Source: Ascidia mentula
Lineage: Eukaryota > Chordata > Ascidiacea > Phlebobranchia > Ascidiidae
Assembly (NCBI GenBank): GCA_947561715.1
Contig: OX387199.1
Span: 13,087,001 to 13,151,000, forward strand
DNA length: 64,000 nucleotides
Direction of reading: 5' to 3'
The position numbers and the translations under genes were made by a program. This document shows, one piece after another, positions 45,271 to 64,000 of the stretch. Every line of letters starts with the position of its first letter. The stretch's first letter is position 1. The notes below the pieces were generated by a model. That model ran no database searches, had not been told where the DNA came from, and saw nothing but the letters and a program-made list of their open reading frames with translations.

Positions 45271-46398
45271 CTATCTGGAATCCTTTGCTGCAATGAACTG
45301 TTGGTACTTCAGAATAGACGAGTAAAAATTCCAAATGGACAACTCCGGCCATAATACATCAAGAAACTGCAGGCATGCATGACTACATTGCCATAACAAA
45401 AAATCACTTAGTCGTATCTGAAAAATAAAATTTCAGCTTTAAGAGCACAGATTAAGCAGCTGGAAAAGTTCAATTTCAAAAGTCACAAACACATCAAATT
45501 ACATACTTCCCCTGATGTTCGAATGAGCAAATCAACCTTGGGAATCTGCAAAGTTTCCTGGAACAATGTTTCACTAATGGTGTCTTCCTGTAATGTGCCA
45601 TTTTCCAACTTTGCGCTTATGTCTTTCATGGCTTGGATCATTTCGTGTCGAGAGGTATATGCCAGACATACATTCAGGCAGCATCTAGAAGTAAAAAGTT
45701 ATAATATTGCACCTATACAATCAAAAAATTTTTTAGACTTTGCATGATCTTTAGTCAGAAGCATCACTTCATTTGCCATTCGTTGTACATCGTCAGGTAG
45801 TTGGCTTAACTCTCCAATCACACGAATTCTCACCCCATTTGCCCTCAGTTGGTCTCTTTATTAAACACAAAATTAGAATTTTATTGTAGAACTTACTATA
45901 TTTTAGTTCCTAAATATTACCTTTCTTGGATAATAAGTCCAAGTTTATGCCGTGCAAGTTCCATTAGGCTTTCCACCTCCTCTTTGGTTCTCTTAAAGTT
46001 TTCAGCACTAAAGGCATACACAGTGACTTGCGCTACTCCAAGGTCTTGACACCATTTTAGTACCTGACCAAACAAATTAAACAACCTCACAATCAGTTTA
46101 ATATTCAACAAATCTTCAGAGCAGCATGTGCATATAAAAGTAAATTAATGACATTTCCAAATTAAGACAGTGATCCCAGAAAAAATAAAATTAATTCAGA
46201 ACATTTTACCTCTGAAAGTTTATCAAATCCACGCGTATGTCCTTCTATTTTTTCAACTTGCTTTTTAGCTGCAAACCGCCGATTTCCATCCATTATAAAC
46301 GCCACATGTTTTGGGATAGGTCTTTTGCACATAAACCGACAGCAACATCTCTGAATCCATGTTTGTTCAAAACTATTGTCAGAACGTACTAACGCCAT
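45271..46398 (-). CDS. DHDDS: DHDDS, dehydrodolichyl diphosphate synthase subunit (5 exons)
   Basis: Exons in gene order: 46398-46210, 46063-45921, 45855-45739, 45684-45507, 45417-45271. The sum is 774 nt (257 codons plus stop) with matching phases. The family is the cis-prenyltransferase catalytic subunit that, with NUS1, makes the C80-100 precursor of dolichol at the ER for N-glycosylation. Motifs in order: [14 protein letters not shown] with the catalytic aspartate at residue 37, [57 protein letters not shown] and [10 protein letters not shown], then [11 protein letters not shown]. The human protein is 333 residues, and the difference is a shorter C-terminal tail here. The third intron uses a GTCTAA donor, fixed by the unbroken TKDHAK-CCLNV reading. 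Head-to-head with the BRWD gene and tail-to-tail with SMARCAD1. Confidence 0.94.
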
Positions 46399-46894
46399 AA
46401 GTTCGCTGTTATCTAAAGACGTTTAGTTTAACGTCCGTAAACCGTAGTTTTATTAAACATATAACTTTCTGTTAAATTGTAGGAATCATTGAGACTTATA
46501 CAACTATCTTGCTGATGTCGCGTTGGAAAAAAAATACTCATCGGGGAAATACCCTTTCTGTGACGTAGTTTTACGCAACGCGCGTTGCGCGGATGAATAT
46601 TTTCATTTGTGAAAATGACTTCGCTCCTGTTCGTTTAAAGTTAGGTGTTTTTGTTCAGCAAAAAGCAATTACCTTATTGAGGTCTTCAGTAGGCCTTTTC
46701 AAAAATATTTCACCAATAGGACAAATACAGAACGGTTGTTAAAGCAATCGTGACACAAGCTGCACTGGTCTGCCTGCAGAGTTTTTCATGTGATCCAATG
46801 GCAAAGTGAATTCTGTTGAGCTTGACAGGAGGGCAGATGTATGGCTTAGCGTTGGTTTATTTCATTGAATTTTTACTCGTACATTATACAAGAG
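46399..46894. promoter_or_regulatory. shared divergent promoter region of DHDDS and the BRWD gene
   Basis: 496 bp lie between the two start codons. It holds a perfect 16 bp GC-rich palindrome CGCAACGCGCGTTGCG at 46574-46589, close to a CRE-like TGACGTAG at 46561-46568, in otherwise AT-rich DNA. The palindrome resembles NRF1-type sites in its CGCG core. The regulatory role is inferred from position only. Confidence 0.55.
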
Positions 46895-60282
<13,388 letters not shown>

Positions 60283-60554
60283 TTGATCGCACTGTAACTA
60301 ATATGCAAATAATTATGTTAAGGTTTTTGCTCTTTTCTCGATGTGTGTTGTTCAGTGCCTCGAATTGTTAACATTCTATGTCACTTTTTAAAGTTGGATT
60401 CATTTCTGTTTTGCACTCATTCCTAGACGCGGATGGGGTGATTTCGTCGGATCGACTTCGCGACAATAATTTATTTTTCAAAAAAAATTTCAATCTGACC
60501 AAAGTTGTCATGTAGAATTGATGAAATTAGGTGACTGGTAACAACATTAACATG
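60283..60554. other. intergenic gap between convergent BRWD and M13 genes
   Basis: 272 bp between the two stop codons. No strong AATAAA was seen on the plus strand close to the BRWD stop. The region is AT-rich and holds nothing else. Confidence 0.5.
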
Positions 60555-63500
60555 CTACCAAATTACACAACTCTCTTCTCCACGGTTCATATTCGAATCG
60601 GCACTGCAGCTGAAAGCTTTACTGAATTCATCGAAGTTTGACATCGAGCCGATAACCCTGCAAACAAATTTACAGAAAAAAGTGTGAAGCATGAAATTAT
60701 TGCCCCAATATTTTCCCACATAATTCCGTCTGGGGGGGTTGGGAAATAAAGTTTAATCTTTATTTAGGTGAAATGTAACTTACCTGAATTTACCAGGGCT
60801 GTGAACATCAGTTTTAATGGAATCCTTGGCTGCCTCTGGCCTGTAATGGCCGCAACGGACCTTAAATTAAACAGGGCTTTAAACATTGGCAAGGCACCAA
60901 TTATGATTTATTTCATTCATGAAAACACAAATGCAACAAATACATACATTTGCGTATCCAATGAAAAACATTTGATCATTATTGAGGGAAATTCCAGGTA
61001 GTGGTTTCTCTTGGCCTTTATCCTTAATCCATTCTTTGTATGCCTGCATTGCAACAACATTTTGTGCATTTGTAGAACAAATCCCATAAATAGCAATTAA
61101 ATAGAAATCAATTACAACCATGCTTGTTTAATTCAATATTTTGCGGTTTCATAACAGCTGATAGATTTTTAGGAAATTCGTACATAAAACGACTCCCTCA
61201 ATCCACCATTGTCAGCGATGTTTTCTCCCAGGGTGTTTTCACCGTCAAGCTTTAAACAAAGACATTTAAATTATGGATGCATTCTGTAAGCTTGAAAAAA
61301 ACACAATGATTTTCGAAAGGTTGTGTGTGAAGTAAAAACAAACACTTTCAACTGTGTTGAATTTGTAATCTTACATTTCCCTCGGCTGTATCCCAGTAAT
61401 AATTGTCGTATTGATCAACCAGACATTGTGTCTCTTCGTTAAAAGCAGCAATTGACGCATCAGTCCACCACTGAAGTCTATTTCCATTCTTGTCGTATTG
61501 CCTTCCATTGTTGTCAAAAGCATGAGTGATTTCATGTCCGATAATTGTACCTATTGCCCCGAACTGAAATGAGCTGAAAGTAAATAGTTTGGATGGCCTT
61601 CTTTGCTCAATTCTTTTTTTCCGATGTGCAAAATTCAAAAGACATCATATTTTTCCATTAGTAAAGTTTTAAGCCTTACAGATGTACAACATGACAAACC
61701 TATGCCAATACCCATCGTTACCACCAGTCCAAACCAAAAAAAACGAACACGCCAACTGTTTTTTTTTGGGGGGAGGGGGTTAGTTCATAACCGTTTTGTC
61801 CCTTTTTATGTCGACATACAAAGTTAATTTGTGGTTTTGGACGCCAACACACTTCCTAAAACTTTCGCAATTGATGAAATTAAAGTTTATTTGGGTGAAA
61901 ACCTAAGCACGAATAGGCTATCGCTTGGAAACTTCGCCAGTTTATTGCAAAACATATGATGATTCAAAAGGACGACCCAAAACCTTTGACATAGTTGTCA
62001 AAGAAGTTGTTTACAATTGCAATTTTCTGCGAATCAGATGCTTAAGGCAATGTATTGTACAATATTATGACCAGTTAAGTAATAAATGTACATTTTATAC
62101 TTTAAATTTGATCGAACAAAGCTTAAAAATGTAGCGCCAGGAGTAAACGCATGCTATAGCCCCGAATTTGGTCCAAATATTCTTTGACAAAATGAACAAG
62201 CCACTATTAGATTAATTCAAAATCATACAGTTTAAGGTGGGCTTGAACAAATTACTCAAGTAATTTAACAATTGTTAAAATACTCACAACATGTATTCAT
62301 CTCCCCAAAAGAACGGATATTGCAATTCGCCAGCTGGAAATGCTAAAAATACAAATAGCCGTTTGTTGTTGTTGATTAATGTTAGCAAAATACTATAACC
62401 AAGGTTATTAGTAATCGAATCAAATCTTTTCAAATTTGCACACAAAACTGCCATGAACAATTAATATGAGAATGCAATGACATGCGGCATTCATAAATTC
62501 ATATGAGGTTGCGAGTCAGGCGTTATACCCAGTTGCAGTAATAGGGAAAAAACACATATTTGAAACATTTCTCCTTGTTACAAATCATGCATGGTTGTTA
62601 CACCACAATATACTTACTTATCCTGTTAAGTGTGGGTGAGTAGTATGCGTTAACAGTAGTGGGGGGTGTACTCCAGCCCTCTTTGTCCACCGTTGTGTCA
62701 ATGTACGGCCAGTCTTCTTGCGCCGCATCGGCGAGAATATGAACAACGTTGCCAAAATAATCTGTTTGATCTATTACAATCTACCATTCAAACAAACTCA
62801 TTAACTTTAAACTTAATTTAATCATTTTTTTATTCCATAATTTATCAAGCTATAAGAGAAAATCCGCTTCAGGTGTAGATTTTGCGAAAAATATTAATAA
62901 TGCCAAAAGGTTCCTATTAAATTGTCGTCGATCATTGGTTTACCATCTTTAGTTGCTCATGTCAAAAAACCTTGCCGACAAATTTTGAAATAAACGACAC
63001 ACATTTCGGTCATAATTAGGCGCCTCAGAATACTGCAAATTTAATACGTTTTCTTCTTTATTTTATTACTTTGCTTTTTTTAATATGAGTTACAAACATT
63101 AAGGTGTTTGTAAAGTTAAACCTTTTAAGGCGTCGTTCTCCCCCCTATTGATGATTTATCCCATCACCAACTTTTAAAAAAAAGTATATTGTGGTGATAA
63201 TGTCATTGGTACCCAAACATAGATTAAATGACGTAACAAATATAATTTACTTGTTTGCAAATAAAGTTCGTTTCTAATACACAGCAGTGCATACAAATAA
63301 ACTTTAAAAAAATCCTATAAATACTACTGACATCTTTAATGTCTTCAGCTAGGTAGGTTTTGTTTTTGAAGAATTCGGCGTAACCGATCTTGGGGTCAAT
63401 ATAATCGCACTTTTCCCTGGCAACCACTTTGCTTTCTTCATCCATCCATTCAACTCCAGTGTCAAGCAACCATTTAAAAGATGTTTTGAGCCGATTTACC

Positions 63501-64000
63501 ATGTCCAAAACCTAAAACAAACAAAATATTACCCTAAATGTATGCCTATAATCTGTTCAAGTATTAAACATGAGTAGTTGAAAGTGTTTCGTTGCGTATT
63601 TTAGTCATTGAATGTTGTGATGACATATTTCTTGGTGTCATCATCAATCATTTAACCTATCACTTGAAATGGCGAGTTAATTTATACTTACGTCCAACCA
63701 TTCTTGCTTAGCACTATTTTGACCAGGTTACGTAACTTCACTCATCTCGCAGCCAGCCAAAAGTTAATTATTTTCAATATTGGTCTTTGTGGCGCTCAAC
63801 ACCCTATGTTTGCATACCCTGACATGGGTTTACAAACGCTAATACTTTGTATGCGCAAAATCTTTCCACGTAAAGCATTTGGCAGAGGATCGTAAAAATC
63901 CTTTTGTGATTTACAATATTACCGCAGGTAGAAGTATGTGATACGAAATTTCTACCTGATTATCGAGTTCAATTTGACTCTTGATCCCAACGAAATTGCG
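60555..64000 (-). CDS. M13 zinc metallopeptidase (neprilysin / endothelin-converting-enzyme type), 3' part
   Basis: Exons in gene order: 64000-63956 (tentative, runs off the window), 63713-63692, 63511-63328, 62761-62618, 62342-62288, 61573-61375, 61249-61184, 61043-60948, 60860-60784, 60657-60555. Phases match from 63713 to the stop. M13 enzymes are type II membrane ectopeptidases that cleave small peptides. Seen in order: LDTGVEWMDEESK, ADAAQEDWPYID with VNAYYSP, FPAGELQYPFFW, the zinc site HEITHAFD, GENIADNGG with the third zinc ligand, the substrate-pocket region FFIGYAN, and a C-terminal C-V-I-W like the CxxW end of the family. The N-terminal cytoplasmic and membrane parts lie beyond the edge. 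Whether it is the ECE or NEP branch cannot be decided from this part. Confidence 0.9.
61600..62287. other. intron of the M13 gene, no other gene
   Basis: The 715 bp intron between the FPAGELQ exon and the HEITH exon contains a G-run (about 61,767-61,780) and short frames without similarity. Nothing else recognised. Confidence 0.6.

Overview
The window is eukaryotic genomic DNA, AT-rich and intron-dense. Five multi-exon genes of deeply conserved animal families can be assembled by splice sites and reading phase, and a large part of the rest is transposable-element and repeat DNA. Introns are mostly 55 to 500 bp and exons 60 to 250 bp. Together with the gene families (HACE1, SMARCAD1, DHDDS, BRWD/PHIP, M13 peptidase) and the repeat types (BEL/Pao and Ty3/Gypsy retroelements, hAT MITEs, a foldback element), this best fits a compact invertebrate deuterostome genome, most likely an ascidian tunicate. 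The species cannot be proved from the sequence.

Left third (1 to about 25,200) is accessory DNA with no host gene that I can support. It starts with a 6.5 kb foldback element (447-6995). This has near-perfect terminal inverted repeats, an 8 bp target duplication, and two oppositely oriented arrays of a ~181 bp satellite (about 6 and 21 copies) around a 1.25 kb spacer. It is followed by a ~5.4 kb inverted-repeat unit (7350-12774) with 'TGACAT/GTCAC' subterminal minisatellites, which encloses a 1.7 kb nearly loopless palindrome (8741-10447). Next come a textbook hAT MITE (13347-13569), a decayed, internally deleted BEL/Pao element on the minus strand (14491-17018), and a decayed Ty3/Gypsy element on the plus strand (about 17,530-20,924). 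The Gypsy element is itself split by a 577 bp insertion with a 5 bp target duplication. Anonymous dispersed repeats follow to about 24,900.

Gene block 1: HACE1 (25303-31341, +, 21 exons, 859 codons), an ankyrin-HECT E3 ubiquitin ligase. One intron has a GC donor.

Middle TE island (31,640 to about 40,100): fragments of a non-LTR retrotransposon in both orientations, a pair of LTR-like direct repeats 2.27 kb apart, and other low-complexity decayed DNA.

Gene block 2 (40,173-64,000) is tightly packed. SMARCAD1 (+) and DHDDS (-) converge with stop codons 45 bp apart and interleaved poly(A) signals. DHDDS (-) and a BRWD/PHIP-family gene (+, 36 exons, 1797 codons) diverge from a ~500 bp shared promoter region that holds a GC-rich 16 bp palindrome. 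The BRWD gene converges on a minus-strand M13 (neprilysin/endothelin-converting-enzyme) metallopeptidase gene that runs off the right edge. For HACE1, SMARCAD1, DHDDS and BRWD the exon lengths sum to an exact multiple of three with matching phases at every junction, so these four models are intact. Introns of the block carry hAT MITEs (41677-41894, 49641-50155) and a dispersed repeat also found at 22,222.
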